DNA from: Synoicihabitans lomoniglobus
Lineage (GTDB): Bacteria; Verrucomicrobiota; Verrucomicrobiia; Opitutales; Opitutaceae
Assembly (NCBI RefSeq): GCF_029023725.1
Contig: NZ_CP119075.1
Coordinates: forward strand, 3,963,501-4,027,500
Direction of reading: 5' to 3'
DNA length: 64,000 bases
A model generated the notes under the pieces. It was not told the DNA's origin. It made no database searches and was given only the letters and a program-made list of their open reading frames with translations. How positions within the stretch are numbered: the stretch's first letter is position 1; the number at the start of each line of letters is the position of its first letter. The translations under genes and the position numbers were made by a program. Positions 1-8,983 of this stretch are shown in pieces.

Positions 1-1
1 C

Positions 2-691
2 CTCTACGGCATGTGGCATCAACGCCAGCCCAACTGGGGCGAGGGCGGCATCACTTGCGACCTCGGTCTCCTCCTCAGTCAGGACGGTCTTCACTTCAAT
101 GAAGTCGTCAAAGGCCAGCCCTACCTGCGCAGCGAACAATCCCCCGCCAAACCAGTGGCGGGCAAAGCCTACCCGACCATTCTCTGCCAGACCAACAGCA
201 TCCTCAACGTCGGCGACGAAACCTGGATCTACCACGGTCGCTGGCGCAATGTGGACTTCCAGCAACTCGGCTCGCCCACCAACGACGGCACCAACGTTGC
301 CCAAAACTATTGGGGCGGCGTGGCACTCGCCAAACTCCCGCGGGATCGTTGGGGCGCCCTCGCCTTGTGGGCCGAATCCGATCAGGGCAGCCTGTGGACC
401 ACACCCATCACCTTGCCCGCCGCCGCCGCACTCACCGCCAATGCCGCCGGACTGAGTGGACTCACCTTCCTCGTCGCCGACGAACGCTTCAACCCGATCG
501 AAGGATTCGCGGCAGGTCGCGCCCCCGCCACCGACGACAACGATCAATTCGATGCCGCCGTCATCTGGGCGGGCCACGACCTCGCGGAACTCGCCGGTCA
601 AACCGTTCGACTCCGGGTGTCCTTTGACCGCGGCACGGCGCCCAATCCACAACTTTTCGCGCTCAACCTCACCCCATCGTCCGACGAGTAG
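2..691 (+). CDS. C-terminal part of a glycosidase-like beta-propeller protein (5' truncated)
   Basis: The reading frame is open from the window edge, so the true start lies upstream. The visible 229 residues contain W/Y-rich strands (GMWHQRQPNWGEGG, then ETWIYHGRWRN) like those of five-bladed beta-propeller glycosidases of the GH32/43/GH130 type. A C-terminal stretch of about 90 residues looks like a beta-sandwich (TVRLRVSFDRG near the end). I cannot identify the family, since the catalytic N-terminal blades are missing. It precedes, in the same direction, a hydrolase and the sugar-acid operon, so a role in glycan or glycoside breakdown is plausible but inferred. A small hairpin follows the stop codon. 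Confidence 0.55.
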   Translation, partial: LYGMWHQRQPNWGEGGITCDLGLLLSQDGLHFNEVVKGQPYLRSEQSPAKPVAGKAYPTILCQTNSILNVGDETWIYHGRWRNVDFQQLGSPTNDGTNVAQNYWGGVALAKLPRDRWGALALWAESDQGSLWTTPITLPAAAALTANAAGLSGLTFLVADERFNPIEGFAAGRAPATDDNDQFDAAVIWAGHDLAELAGQTVRLRVSFDRGTAPNPQLFALNLTPSSDE

Positions 692-696
692 CTCCG

Positions 697-712
697 GGTG
701 AAGTCATTCACC
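697..712. other. small intergenic hairpin
   Basis: GGTGAA (697-702) and TTCACC (707-712) form a perfect 6-bp stem around the loop GTCA, five bases after the stop codon at 691. No T tract follows, so it is at best a weak or Rho-assisted transcription end before the next gene. Confidence 0.25.
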
Positions 713-732
713 GCCGGGCCTTCCTTCCCGCC

Positions 733-1578
733 ATGTCCTTTCTCGCTCCATCCACCCTCACCGGAGCCTTGATGCTCGGCGCCTGCCTGTCATCGCTGCC
801 GGCCGCCCCACCGAACCCGGCGTCACCACCGATCAAATACGACGAAACCACCACCGGCGTGCGCTTCGGCACCTGGGGCGAAACCACGGCCACTCCCGCG
901 CCCGTCTTCTTCATCCTTGCGAGCACCATCGAAGAGACACTGGGCACGGCCTACTTTCGGCAGGCGGGCAATGCCTTGGCGGAGCGAGGATTCATTTGCG
1001 TTTCCGTCGATCTGCCGTGCCACGGGGCGCAACTTCGCGCCAGCGAACGCCCCGGACTCGACGGTTGGCGTGATCGAGCAGACCAGCATGAAAACTTCGT
1101 CACCACATCGAACCAGCGACTGCGCGAGGTGCTCGATCATCTCATCGCCGACGGCACCGCCGATCCGGAGCGCATCACCGCGGGCGGCACGTCCCGCGGG
1201 GGCTTTTTGGCCCTGCAGTTTGCCGCCGCCGATCCGCGCGTGAGCAGCGTGGTCGCATTTGCGCCCGTCACCGATCTCACCGCTCTGCGCGAGTTTCACG
1301 GCACCGAGGACAACCCGTTCGTGCAATCACTTTCGATCATCCATCAAAGCCCCGCCTTCGACGCCCGCCCCGTTTGGGTGGTGATAGGAGACCGCGATGA
1401 ACGCGTCAGCACGGCCGCCGCCATCTCGTTCGTGCGCGCCATTACCGCGTCCGCCCTCGACCGCGGCCTCAACCCGCAAGCCGAGCTTCACGTGCTGCCC
1501 GAACCCAAGGGTCACACCACCCCGGCGGGCGCTCCCGAGCAAGCCGCCGCGTGGATTTTATCCCACCTGCAACCCTGA
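733..1578 (+). CDS. alpha/beta hydrolase, probably exported
   Basis: This 281-residue protein has the alpha/beta-hydrolase layout of the dienelactone hydrolase / acyl-aminoacyl-peptidase type. The nucleophile elbow is G-T-S-R-G-G near residue 156, preceded by DHLIADGTADPERI, which is typical of these esterases. A late Asp (VIGDRDERVS) and a His (PKGHTTPAG) complete a plausible Ser-Asp-His triad. The first ~25 residues are hydrophobic and Ala/Pro-rich (LTGALMLGACLSSLPAA), so a signal peptide or lipobox-like export signal is likely. The substrate is unknown. It heads the plus-strand cluster and could be a carbohydrate (acetyl/feruloyl) esterase. That role is inferred from context only. Confidence 0.75.
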   Translation: MSFLAPSTLTGALMLGACLSSLPAAPPNPASPPIKYDETTTGVRFGTWGETTATPAPVFFILASTIEETLGTAYFRQAGNALAERGFICVSVDLPCHGAQLRASERPGLDGWRDRADQHENFVTTSNQRLREVLDHLIADGTADPERITAGGTSRGGFLALQFAAADPRVSSVVAFAPVTDLTALREFHGTEDNPFVQSLSIIHQSPAFDARPVWVVIGDRDERVSTAAAISFVRAITASALDRGLNPQAELHVLPEPKGHTTPAGAPEQAAAWILSHLQP

Positions 1579-1591
1579 CTTCACTCCGCTC

Positions 1592-3103
1592 ATGCCCCTC
1601 CACCCGGACTCTACCTCCCTACCTCGTCGCAATTTTCTCAAGACCGTCTTCGCCGGTGGTCTCGCCCTGCCTCTCGGTGGCTTCGCCGCCGAAAAGGGAA
1701 CCACCGCATCTGCTTCGCCCGCTGGTGCATCGGATGCTTTGAACGGCCTGCTGCCCGATTTCGGGCGCATGGCGCCGGCCGAGAAAATCCGTCGCATCGA
1801 GGCCCTGGTGTCGGCTGGTCGCCGTCATCCCAGCGGGATCATGGTGTGCATGCCCTACGTCGCGCCCGATGGGCTGCGTCAGGTTCGCACGTCGGACTTC
1901 GCGGGCCAGGACCAGTTCTCCGTGAACTTCGGCCACAAGTTCAAAGCCATCACCGATTTCTTCGACAACGAGAACTCCATCACCACGTCCGGGAGTCATC
2001 TGGCAGCCCAAAGCATCCGCTTCCAAGCCACCGAGGATCCCGCCGCCCTGGCGGCCGCGCGCGTGGCCTACCGGTCCCTGCGCACCGTCTTTCAATTTGG
2101 CGTCGACGCCGGCGTGCCCGGTTTCATGGGCAAGCCGTTTCACTTCGAGTATTCCGCCCACACCACCGGCGATCAGTATCTGCATACCTTGTGGGGTCTG
2201 TGGAACTTCCTCCCCATCGCCTCGCCGGCCGAACAGACCGAAATCCGGGATATGTTCATCACGATGGCCGACTACCAGATGGAGGTGGACTACACGATTT
2301 TCAACCGCACCGGCGGCAGCTGGAACAACCGACTCGATCCCACCGATTACAATGCGATCATGGCGGCGATCGTGGCCGTCGCCTACAAGCTGAGCGGCGA
2401 CCGAAAATACCGCGACGCCTACAAATTTGTGGTGGAGACGGGCAACTGGCAGACCCACCGCCGCATCGACTACATCGTCGAGCAATTTCACCGCGGCACC
2501 TACGAACCAAAGCTCTGGGACGAGATCGCCGGCGCCCAAGTCGACGCCGGAGAGTTCGCGCATTGGGAGCAGATTCAACATTGTCAGTTCACCGCGATTT
2601 CCGCCGCGATCATTCACGAGTGCGTGCCCGACCTCTTCACCAGCGACGATCTCAGCCGCGTGCTCGCGCTGTGGTGGGCCGACCAACCCATGGGGTTCGA
2701 CCCGGTGAATTGGAACTACCTCTACTGGTTCATCATTTCGACCCAGGATCGCAGCTGGCGCTCGGTGGAAATGACGCCGCGCCTGCCCCGCGACCAGTGG
2801 ATGGGCGGCCATCCCATGCTGTCGTTCGCGTCCAAATGGGTCTATGGCGACTGCCTCGCCCGCTTCCAATGGACGGCCCTGGTCGTCGCTCGCCACTGCC
2901 CCGCCAAGCGCGAGGAAGCGGCCCGCTTCGCCGCCGGCACCCTGCAGCGCCTCCAGCCGCGCCACCTGCTGTGGATCTCCGACCCGGACGGGCAACAAGT
3001 CCCCCCTTCGGTGAACTACTTCACTCACTTTCTCAGCAGCGAGGCCCCGGAATGCATGATCGCCTCCTACTGGGAAGGCCGTCGGCTCAACCTGTGGTCT
3101 TAA
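1592..3103 (+). CDS. Tat-exported protein of unknown function (paralogue A of a tandem pair)
   Basis: The 503-residue protein starts at the ATG at 1592, 13 bases after the hydrolase stop. The open frame reaches further upstream but overlaps that gene. The N terminus carries a twin-arginine signal (LPRRNFLKTVFAGGLALPLG) followed by an Ala-rich cleavage region, so it is probably exported folded. The mature part is Trp/Tyr/His-rich and mostly helical in character, with repeated short helices typical of (alpha/alpha)6 toroid glycosidases or lyases. I recognise no named family. The next gene has a similar size and layout (both have 'IxRIE/LIERFV' early, a 'GKPF/CKPY' motif, a long middle H/D/T-rich segment and an SDP motif near the C terminus). 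It is inferred to be a polysaccharide- or uronate-acting enzyme. Confidence 0.6.
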   Translation: MPLHPDSTSLPRRNFLKTVFAGGLALPLGGFAAEKGTTASASPAGASDALNGLLPDFGRMAPAEKIRRIEALVSAGRRHPSGIMVCMPYVAPDGLRQVRTSDFAGQDQFSVNFGHKFKAITDFFDNENSITTSGSHLAAQSIRFQATEDPAALAAARVAYRSLRTVFQFGVDAGVPGFMGKPFHFEYSAHTTGDQYLHTLWGLWNFLPIASPAEQTEIRDMFITMADYQMEVDYTIFNRTGGSWNNRLDPTDYNAIMAAIVAVAYKLSGDRKYRDAYKFVVETGNWQTHRRIDYIVEQFHRGTYEPKLWDEIAGAQVDAGEFAHWEQIQHCQFTAISAAIIHECVPDLFTSDDLSRVLALWWADQPMGFDPVNWNYLYWFIISTQDRSWRSVEMTPRLPRDQWMGGHPMLSFASKWVYGDCLARFQWTALVVARHCPAKREEAARFAAGTLQRLQPRHLLWISDPDGQQVPPSVNYFTHFLSSEAPECMIASYWEGRRLNLWS

Positions 3104-3126
3104 TATTCTGAATACATCGCTCGGCC

Positions 3127-4542
3127 ATGAAATCGCTTTTCCGCTGGTTGCTCGTCGCGCTCGGTTGTGCTTCGCTCTCAGGGCAGGCGGAGACCGTTTC
3201 GTTGGAGAATCTGGATACCATCCCGTCGGTCGCCGACCGGGTGAACCTCATCGAACGTTTTGTGGGCGAGCGCTACTTTGATCCTCAGGGTTTGATGTAT
3301 TCCCACTTGAACTGGCGCGAAGAGCGTCCGCTTCAGGCGGAGGACTTCAGCCCGGCGGATTCGGTCATGCCGGGCCCCGAGCCGTGGCAATGGATGAGCT
3401 ACGAAAACAGCGCGTTTGTTTCGGGGGTGTTGCTCGCGGCTCAGTGCTACCACTATCAGGCCACGCAGGATCCCGCCGCCCTGCAACTCGCGGCGCGGGC
3501 TTTTCACTCGCTCGACACCAACTACCGCCTCACCGAGGAGCGCGACCGCTCCACCGAGGGACCACAGCAACGGGCCGGTTTCATCGGTCAATCCACCTTG
3601 CGCGCGAAGGAGACCGGCTTCTTCTGCAAACCCTACTACGGCCAGGCCACCGACAACACGAGCACTGAGCAGCACTTCGCTCCCTTGCTGGGGCTCTATC
3701 GTTATTGGCCACTGGCCGATGCGGAGACGAAACAACGCATTGCGCAAATCTTCCGGGAGGTTTCCCGACGTTGGCGAGCTGGCTACGTGATTCACTACTT
3801 CGGCGAGGCGTGGGATATGGAAAAATCCTACCCGCGGGCCCAACGGCACATGTTCCTGTGGATGGTGATGCACCGCATGGCCTACGAGCTCACGGGAGAC
3901 GCGGAGAGCCTCGACGAATTCCACCGCCTCAAGGCGCTCTACGCCAACATGCCCACACCGCGCGAAACCGAATGGGGACTCGGCCACCCCACCTACACGA
4001 GCACCGAGGACCGTTCCTTTCACGTGCAAATGGTCATCGGCGCGGAGTTATTGCTCGAACTCGAACCCGCGGACCGCGACCGCTGGTTGCGCGGTATGGA
4101 GGCGTGGTGGCGCTACTCGTTGATCGGTCAACGGGAGGATCTGGCGAGTTACTATTTCATCCAAATCGACGCCCTGACCGGCGATTGGGAAAAGCTGCCC
4201 ACCGCCATCAAGCCGCGCGCCCTCTGGCGGTCTCCCTTCATGCTACATAACGCAGTCCTGCCGATCTGCTGGCTCGGCACCCAGGAGCGCCAGAGCATAT
4301 CCAGCGCAATCGTGGCGCGACACGTTCCGGCCTTGGCCGAGGCCACGCAGGCACGGTTCGAACGTATTTATAGCGGGCTCGGGAAGGCGGACCTGAAGTG
4401 GTTTTCCGACCCGGAAGACGCAATGCCGCCACCTCTGCACTGGATGCTCAACATCATGCAAGGCGACGCGTTGGCCTTTTATTCGCTCGGCTACTGGTAT
4501 GCCCGCGCCCACGCCGCGGAACTCCCCTTTTCGCTCCCATGA
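3127..4542 (+). CDS. exported protein of unknown function (paralogue B of a tandem pair)
   Basis: This 471-residue protein begins with a Sec-type signal peptide (MKSLFRWLLVALGCASLSG, cleavage near QAE). The mature part resembles the preceding gene product in length, Trp content and motif order: SVADRVNLIERF, FFCKPYYGQATDNTSTEQHF, AQRHMFLWMVMHRMAYELTGD, WFSDPEDAMPPP. Unlike its neighbour it has no twin arginine, so the two paralogues use different export routes. An (alpha/alpha)6-type fold is my guess. Its stop codon overlaps the ATG of the following enolase-family gene by 4 bases (ATGA), which argues for translational coupling with the sugar-acid enzymes. Confidence 0.6.
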   Translation: MKSLFRWLLVALGCASLSGQAETVSLENLDTIPSVADRVNLIERFVGERYFDPQGLMYSHLNWREERPLQAEDFSPADSVMPGPEPWQWMSYENSAFVSGVLLAAQCYHYQATQDPAALQLAARAFHSLDTNYRLTEERDRSTEGPQQRAGFIGQSTLRAKETGFFCKPYYGQATDNTSTEQHFAPLLGLYRYWPLADAETKQRIAQIFREVSRRWRAGYVIHYFGEAWDMEKSYPRAQRHMFLWMVMHRMAYELTGDAESLDEFHRLKALYANMPTPRETEWGLGHPTYTSTEDRSFHVQMVIGAELLLELEPADRDRWLRGMEAWWRYSLIGQREDLASYYFIQIDALTGDWEKLPTAIKPRALWRSPFMLHNAVLPICWLGTQERQSISSAIVARHVPALAEATQARFERIYSGLGKADLKWFSDPEDAMPPPLHWMLNIMQGDALAFYSLGYWYARAHAAELPFSLP

Positions 4543-5741
4543 AAATCACTGACGTCACCACGCAATTGCTGACCGCTCGCTGGACCGACGACCCGTCGTT
4601 CCCCCAGGCGCTGCACTCCACCGCGATTATTCGCATCCAAACCGACTCCGAGTTCGAAGGGCTCGGAGAACTCACCTGGGGCTACTTCGCGCCCGACGCG
4701 GTGCCCGCCATGGTGGACTATTTTCGACCCGTCCTCATCGGACGTGATCCGTTGGCCATCACCCAACTCACCCGCGCCCTCATCGACGACTCAGTCTGGT
4801 GGGCGCGTTCCGGCGCCGGTAAAAGCGTCATCAGCGGCCTTGAGCTCGCGCTCTGGGATTTGAAGGGCAAGGCCTTCAATGTGCCCGTCTGGCAACTCCT
4901 CGGAGGCGCCGTCCGTGAGCGCATACCCGTCTACGCTTCCGGCGGACCGTCGCTGTGGCCGCTCAACAACCTCGTGCGTAAGATCGAGCACTACGCCGCG
5001 CTCGGCTACCGCACCGCCAAGCTCTCGACCAACTACTATGAGCTGCCTCCCGCACTCGATGAACAGGTGCGGATGACGGCTGTGGCGTTTCCTTTTTCGC
5101 GTCGACTGGAGGTTCTCCACGAGGGCTTCACGCGCTTGCGGGCGGAGTTTGGCGACACGATGGACTTTGCCATCGACGGCCATCAGGGCGGCGTGCCGAA
5201 TCCCATCCCCGTGAGTGAAGCCGTGGGCATCGCCGAAACCCTGGCGCCGTTTCGACTGCGCTTTTACGAGGAGCCGCTGGCCTACACCAATCTCGACGGC
5301 TACGCCGAACTGCGTTCACGTGCGCAAATCCCCCTCGCCGGCGGAGAAAGCCTCTGCGGGCTCGACCAGTTTCACGACCTCATCACCAAGGGCGGCGTCG
5401 ATGTCATCCAACCCGACATCGGTTTCGTCGGCGGCCTGCAGGAAACCGTGCGCATCATGCACCACGCCGAGGCGCACAATCTCAGCACCGCCATTCACAC
5501 CGGTGCCTCGATGGGTCCTTCCCTCGCCGCCTCCTGGCACCTTGCCGCCGCATCCTACTCGGTCGATTGGCTGGAGCACGTGCAGGCGGCCAGTTCCATC
5601 CAACGCGACCTCCTCGTCGACGAATTCAAGGTCATCGACGGCACCGTCGGCCTGCCCTCCGCCCCCGGTCTCGGCGTGCGCTTAACCCCCGAGATTATCG
5701 ACAAATATCGTTTCGTGCCGAGCTCCGGCGAACGCACCTGA
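4539..5741 (+). CDS. enolase-superfamily dehydratase/racemase, mandelate racemase group (copy 1)
   Basis: The 400-residue protein has the capping domain and (beta/alpha)7-beta barrel of mandelate racemase/muconate lactonising enzymes. Metal ligands can be placed at D213 (in IDGHQGG), E244 (first Glu of YEEPL) and E270 (in GGESL). A Lys in 'TAKLSTN' and a His in 'AIHTGAS' sit where the acid/base residues normally are. Such enzymes usually dehydrate or epimerise sugar acids (galactarate, gluconate, fuconate and similar); the exact substrate is not deducible. It overlaps the upstream gene by 4 bases and is followed by a D-2-hydroxyacid dehydrogenase. The same pair recurs at 8980-11210. The ATG at 4539 was chosen because further upstream the frame is only a shadow of the previous gene. 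Confidence 0.88.
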   Translation: MKITDVTTQLLTARWTDDPSFPQALHSTAIIRIQTDSEFEGLGELTWGYFAPDAVPAMVDYFRPVLIGRDPLAITQLTRALIDDSVWWARSGAGKSVISGLELALWDLKGKAFNVPVWQLLGGAVRERIPVYASGGPSLWPLNNLVRKIEHYAALGYRTAKLSTNYYELPPALDEQVRMTAVAFPFSRRLEVLHEGFTRLRAEFGDTMDFAIDGHQGGVPNPIPVSEAVGIAETLAPFRLRFYEEPLAYTNLDGYAELRSRAQIPLAGGESLCGLDQFHDLITKGGVDVIQPDIGFVGGLQETVRIMHHAEAHNLSTAIHTGASMGPSLAASWHLAAASYSVDWLEHVQAASSIQRDLLVDEFKVIDGTVGLPSAPGLGVRLTPEIIDKYRFVPSSGERT

Positions 5742-5750
5742 TACCTCCCG

Positions 5751-6749
5751 ATGAAAATCCACTTCAACATGGCGTTCGCGCTCACGCCCGACCAACGCAC
5801 CGCCCTGCAACAAATCGCGCCCGGTTGTGAAATCGTGCACACGTCCGAACCGAACCCCGACCTTCTGGACGGCCACGATGTCGACGTGTTGGTGACCGAG
5901 CCCGTGCCGCGCGACCTGGCCCAATGGCCGGCCTTGCGCTGGGTGCAGCTGCTTTCCGCCGGTTCCAATCACTTGCAAGGTCACCCGATCTGGGGAACCG
6001 ACATCGCTGTAACCAATGCCAGCGGCACCCACGGCGTGCCCATCGCCCAATACATCACCGCGACCTGGCTCATGATGATGCATCGCATGCCTGAGCTCTT
6101 GGCGTTCAAGCCTTCCCGCATCTGGCCCGACCGCGCGGCGCTTTCCGGCCGCGTCGTGCGCGATCTCACCGTCGGCATCATCGGCTACGGTGGCATCGGG
6201 CGGGAGTCGGCCCGCCAACTCCATGCGCTCGGCATGCGCGTGCTCTGCCTGAAACGCAATCCGGAGGATCGCATCCACCACGGCAACAACCCCTTCCCCG
6301 GCACCGGCGATCCGACCGGCAAGATTCCCGCCGCATGGTATGCCCCGGAGCAACTCACGGAGTTCCTGCCCCAGTGCGACCTCGTTGTGGTGACCGTGCC
6401 CAGCACCCCGCAAACCGCCGGATTCCTCGGGGCCGACGAGCTTCAACAGATGAAAAAAGGCGCTCACCTGATCCTGATCTCCCGCGGCGGCATCGTGGAT
6501 GAAGCCGCCCTGGCCGCATCGCTGCACGCCGGCCATCTCGGCGGCGCGGCCGTCGATTGTTTTGTGCGGGAACCGTTGCAGTCCGATCACCCGTTTTTCG
6601 ACGTGCCCCATCTCATCATGACGCCGCACATGTCCGGCGTCTTCTCCGACTACTGGCCCGTGCTGTTCAAGCTCCTCGAACAAAACCTCCCCCTCTTCCT
6701 CTCCGACCAACCATTGCTCAACGAAGTCAGCCGCACCCACGGCTACTGA
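5751..6749 (+). CDS. D-2-hydroxyacid dehydrogenase, NAD(P)-dependent (copy 1)
   Basis: This 332-residue protein belongs to the D-isomer-specific 2-hydroxyacid dehydrogenases. The Rossmann motif is GYGGIGRE (near residue 146). The catalytic Arg is in LISRGGIVDE, the Glu in CFVREPLQ, and the His in TPHMSG, so the Arg-Glu-His relay is intact. An insertion with 'GTGDPTGKIP' is shared with the second copy at 10191. It is inferred to reduce or oxidise the 2-keto/2-hydroxy acid linked to the neighbouring enolase-family enzyme. It lies 9 bases after that gene and 19 bases before yhcH. Confidence 0.88.
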   Translation: MKIHFNMAFALTPDQRTALQQIAPGCEIVHTSEPNPDLLDGHDVDVLVTEPVPRDLAQWPALRWVQLLSAGSNHLQGHPIWGTDIAVTNASGTHGVPIAQYITATWLMMMHRMPELLAFKPSRIWPDRAALSGRVVRDLTVGIIGYGGIGRESARQLHALGMRVLCLKRNPEDRIHHGNNPFPGTGDPTGKIPAAWYAPEQLTEFLPQCDLVVVTVPSTPQTAGFLGADELQQMKKGAHLILISRGGIVDEAALAASLHAGHLGGAAVDCFVREPLQSDHPFFDVPHLIMTPHMSGVFSDYWPVLFKLLEQNLPLFLSDQPLLNEVSRTHGY

Positions 6750-6768
6750 TTCCCTTTTAACCACCACC

Positions 6769-7230
6769 ATGATTCTCGATTCTCTCGCCCATTGGGGCCA
6801 ATACCGCTGGCTCTCGCCCCACTTTCCCTCCGCGTTCGCCTTTCTCGAAACCATCACGGCCGACGCCGCCGTCGGTCGCCATGAAATCGCGGGGGACGAT
6901 GTCTTCGCCTTCGTGCAACAACACGAGACCAAGCTGGTGGAAACGTGCCGCTTCGAAGCCCATCGTCAGTATCTGGACATTCAATACATCCTGCGCGGCC
7001 GCGAAATCATGCATTGGGCTCCCCTGCCGACTCTCACCGAGGTTACGATGCCTTTCGACGCGGACAAGGATGCCGCCCTCTACGCCCGCTCGATCCCCGG
7101 CGTGCCGGTTCCCGTGCTCGCCGGACAGTTCACCATTTTCTTTCCGGGCGACGGCCACATCCCGTCCTGCGCTTGGGACGACGTGCCCGCCGAGGTGCTC
7201 AAGGTGGTGGTCAAGGTGCGCGTCGCATGA
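6769..7230 (+). CDS. YhcH/YjgK/YiaL family protein
   Basis: The 153-residue product matches the compact YhcH/YiaL cupin-like family (formerly DUF386) in length and motifs: conserved 'VETCRFEAHRQYLDIQYIL' with 'GREIMHW' following, then late 'FFPGDGHIPSC' with metal-binding-type His/Glu/Asp residues. Family members occur in sialic-acid, 2,3-diketogulonate and uronate operons and may act as mutarotases or anomerases of sugar acids; the reaction here is unproven. Its stop overlaps the next gene's start by 4 bases. Its presence supports a sugar-acid role for the operon. Confidence 0.88.
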   Translation: MILDSLAHWGQYRWLSPHFPSAFAFLETITADAAVGRHEIAGDDVFAFVQQHETKLVETCRFEAHRQYLDIQYILRGREIMHWAPLPTLTEVTMPFDADKDAALYARSIPGVPVPVLAGQFTIFFPGDGHIPSCAWDDVPAEVLKVVVKVRVA

Positions 7231-8075
7231 TCCCGGCGGGAACAGCGGCGACCCCGTCCGCCCGATCCATGTTGCTCTTCGGCTCGCTGTGGTCCCTGCG
7301 GCACTATCCCACCACATCCCGCGAGTGGTCCTGGCGTCGCAAACTCGCCGCCATGCGTGCGGAAGGTTTCGACGGTGTCTTCGCCCCGGCGCATCCCGCG
7401 CTGCACGATCGCGGCCCACTGCGTTACTGGGCGGCCACCAGTCTGGGGGTCGCCGCGGAGGTCGCCCCGGCCTTCGCCGCCGCCAAGGAACTCGGCGCCC
7501 TCACCGTCAATGTGCAGCTCGGGGACTACGACTCACCGCTGGCGGAAATGGTTAAACTCGCGTCGCGCGTGCGGGCCGTCGCTCGCGATTTCGATCTGCC
7601 CTTCACCATCGAAACGCATCGCGATACCTGCACCGAAACTCCCGAGGCCACGTTCGCCCTGATACAGGGCTATCGCCGAAAAACCGGGGAGGCACTGCCC
7701 CTCTGTCTCGACCATTCGCACTTCGCCGTCATTCGTCACCTCAAACCGGATACGTTTTGGGAGCGTCTGCGGGAGCCGGCCGAACTGCTTGCGGACTGCA
7801 CCCGGTTTCACCTGCGCCCCTTCAACGGCCACCACTGCCAAATCCCCGTGCTCAGCGCCACCGGACGCCGGACGCCCGAATACCGGGATTGGCAAAACTA
7901 CGCCGCCGCGCTCTTCCACCATCTCCGGACGGAACCATCCGCCGACCCCGTCTTCGTGGTCCCGGAACTGGGCCACGACAACCCCGCCTACGGCCTGAGC
8001 TGTTTCGGCGACACGTGGCACGACGTCCAGACCCTCACCCGCGACCTGCGCCGCCTCTGGCGCTCTTCATCATGA
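7227..8075 (+). CDS. sugar phosphate isomerase/epimerase-like TIM-barrel protein
   Basis: The 282-residue protein fits the xylose-isomerase-like TIM barrel family (AP-endonuclease family 2 fold). It has 'KLAAMRAEGFDGVFAP' for the first strand and helix, a Glu in 'PFTIETHRDT', an Asp/His in 'LCLDHSHFAV' and a His in 'FHLRPFNGHH'; 'VPELGHDNP' probably supplies the last metal ligand. These residues suggest a divalent-metal isomerase or epimerase. The ATG at 7227 overlaps the yhcH-type stop. A second ATG at 7269 (MLLFGSLW) would give 268 residues and is equally possible. The substrate is unknown, presumably an operon intermediate. Confidence 0.75.
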   Translation: MIPAGTAATPSARSMLLFGSLWSLRHYPTTSREWSWRRKLAAMRAEGFDGVFAPAHPALHDRGPLRYWAATSLGVAAEVAPAFAAAKELGALTVNVQLGDYDSPLAEMVKLASRVRAVARDFDLPFTIETHRDTCTETPEATFALIQGYRRKTGEALPLCLDHSHFAVIRHLKPDTFWERLREPAELLADCTRFHLRPFNGHHCQIPVLSATGRRTPEYRDWQNYAAALFHHLRTEPSADPVFVVPELGHDNPAYGLSCFGDTWHDVQTLTRDLRRLWRSSS

Positions 8076-8983
8076 ATGATCATCCGCTGCCTTCTTTCGG
8101 TAAAATCGCCCTCGGTGGCGCCACGTTTGGTCGCGAGATCGATCAACCGGCCGCCTTCACCCTGCTCGATCACGCCCTTGATCGGGGGATAACGCAGGTG
8201 GACACGGCCGCCGGCTACAGCGCGGGCGCTTCCGAGTCCATTATCGGCGCCTGGTTGCAGGCCCGCCGGCCCCGCGCCTTGAGTGTAGCGACCAAGGCGA
8301 TTCCGCCCTACGATGCCACAACCCTCACCACATCGATCCAACAGAGCCTGAACCGGCTCCAGGTCGACGCTCTGGAATTATTCTACCTCCATCACGGGCA
8401 CGAATCCATCACCGACGAAACGCTGCGACTGCTGGACGACATGGTGCGCGTCGGCACGATTCAAGCACTGGGCATCAGCAACATCAAGGCCACCCAGCTC
8501 GCCGCCCTGTTGCAGCGTCAAACCGAGCTGGGACTCGCACGGTTTAGCGTCTTGCAGTGCACGAACAATCTCGCGGTCAGCGATCTCGATGTCGCCACTC
8601 GCGAGCTGTGCGTCCGCTATCGACTCGCCGTGGTGACGTTCAGCCCCATCGCCGCCGGTTTCCTGACCGGCAAACATCAGCGTGGGGTCATCGCCCAGTC
8701 TCGCTTCGATCTCATACCCGGTCATCAGTCCATTTATTTTAAGCCGGATCCGCACGCCCGTCTCGATGCACTCCTCAAGCTGGCTCGCGCGACCGGACAC
8801 CCGCCCGCCCATCTCGCCCTCGGGTGGGCTCTACGCCATCCGATGGCCACGTCGGTGTTGATCGGCGGTCGCACCACCACCCACCTTGATCAAGCCTTCG
8901 CCGTGCGAACCATCGACGATGGTCTGTTCCGACAACTCGATGAGATCGCTCACCTTTCCGCTCCGCCCACTCCCCTGCCGTGA
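8072..8983 (+). CDS. aldo/keto reductase
   Basis: The 303-residue protein has the AKR catalytic tetrad: Asp and Tyr in 'DTAAGYSAGASE', Lys in 'VATKAIPP' and His in 'YLHHGHE'. The barrel signature 'LDDMVRVGTIQALGISNI' and the NADPH-site region 'GWALRHPMATSVLIGG' are present. It probably reduces or oxidises an aldose, lactone or keto-sugar of the pathway. It overlaps both the upstream and the downstream gene by 4 bases, so it is firmly part of the operon. The ATG at 8072 gives the usual AKR start (FGKIALGGATFG). Confidence 0.88.
   Translation: MNDHPLPSFGKIALGGATFGREIDQPAAFTLLDHALDRGITQVDTAAGYSAGASESIIGAWLQARRPRALSVATKAIPPYDATTLTTSIQQSLNRLQVDALELFYLHHGHESITDETLRLLDDMVRVGTIQALGISNIKATQLAALLQRQTELGLARFSVLQCTNNLAVSDLDVATRELCVRYRLAVVTFSPIAAGFLTGKHQRGVIAQSRFDLIPGHQSIYFKPDPHARLDALLKLARATGHPPAHLALGWALRHPMATSVLIGGRTTTHLDQAFAVRTIDDGLFRQLDEIAHLSAPPTPLP

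Noticed and set aside
3104-3114. Short palindrome TATTC-T-GAATA between the two tandem unknown genes
   Set aside because: Five-base arms in an AT pocket of a 23-base gap occur easily by chance, and the genes are likely co-transcribed.
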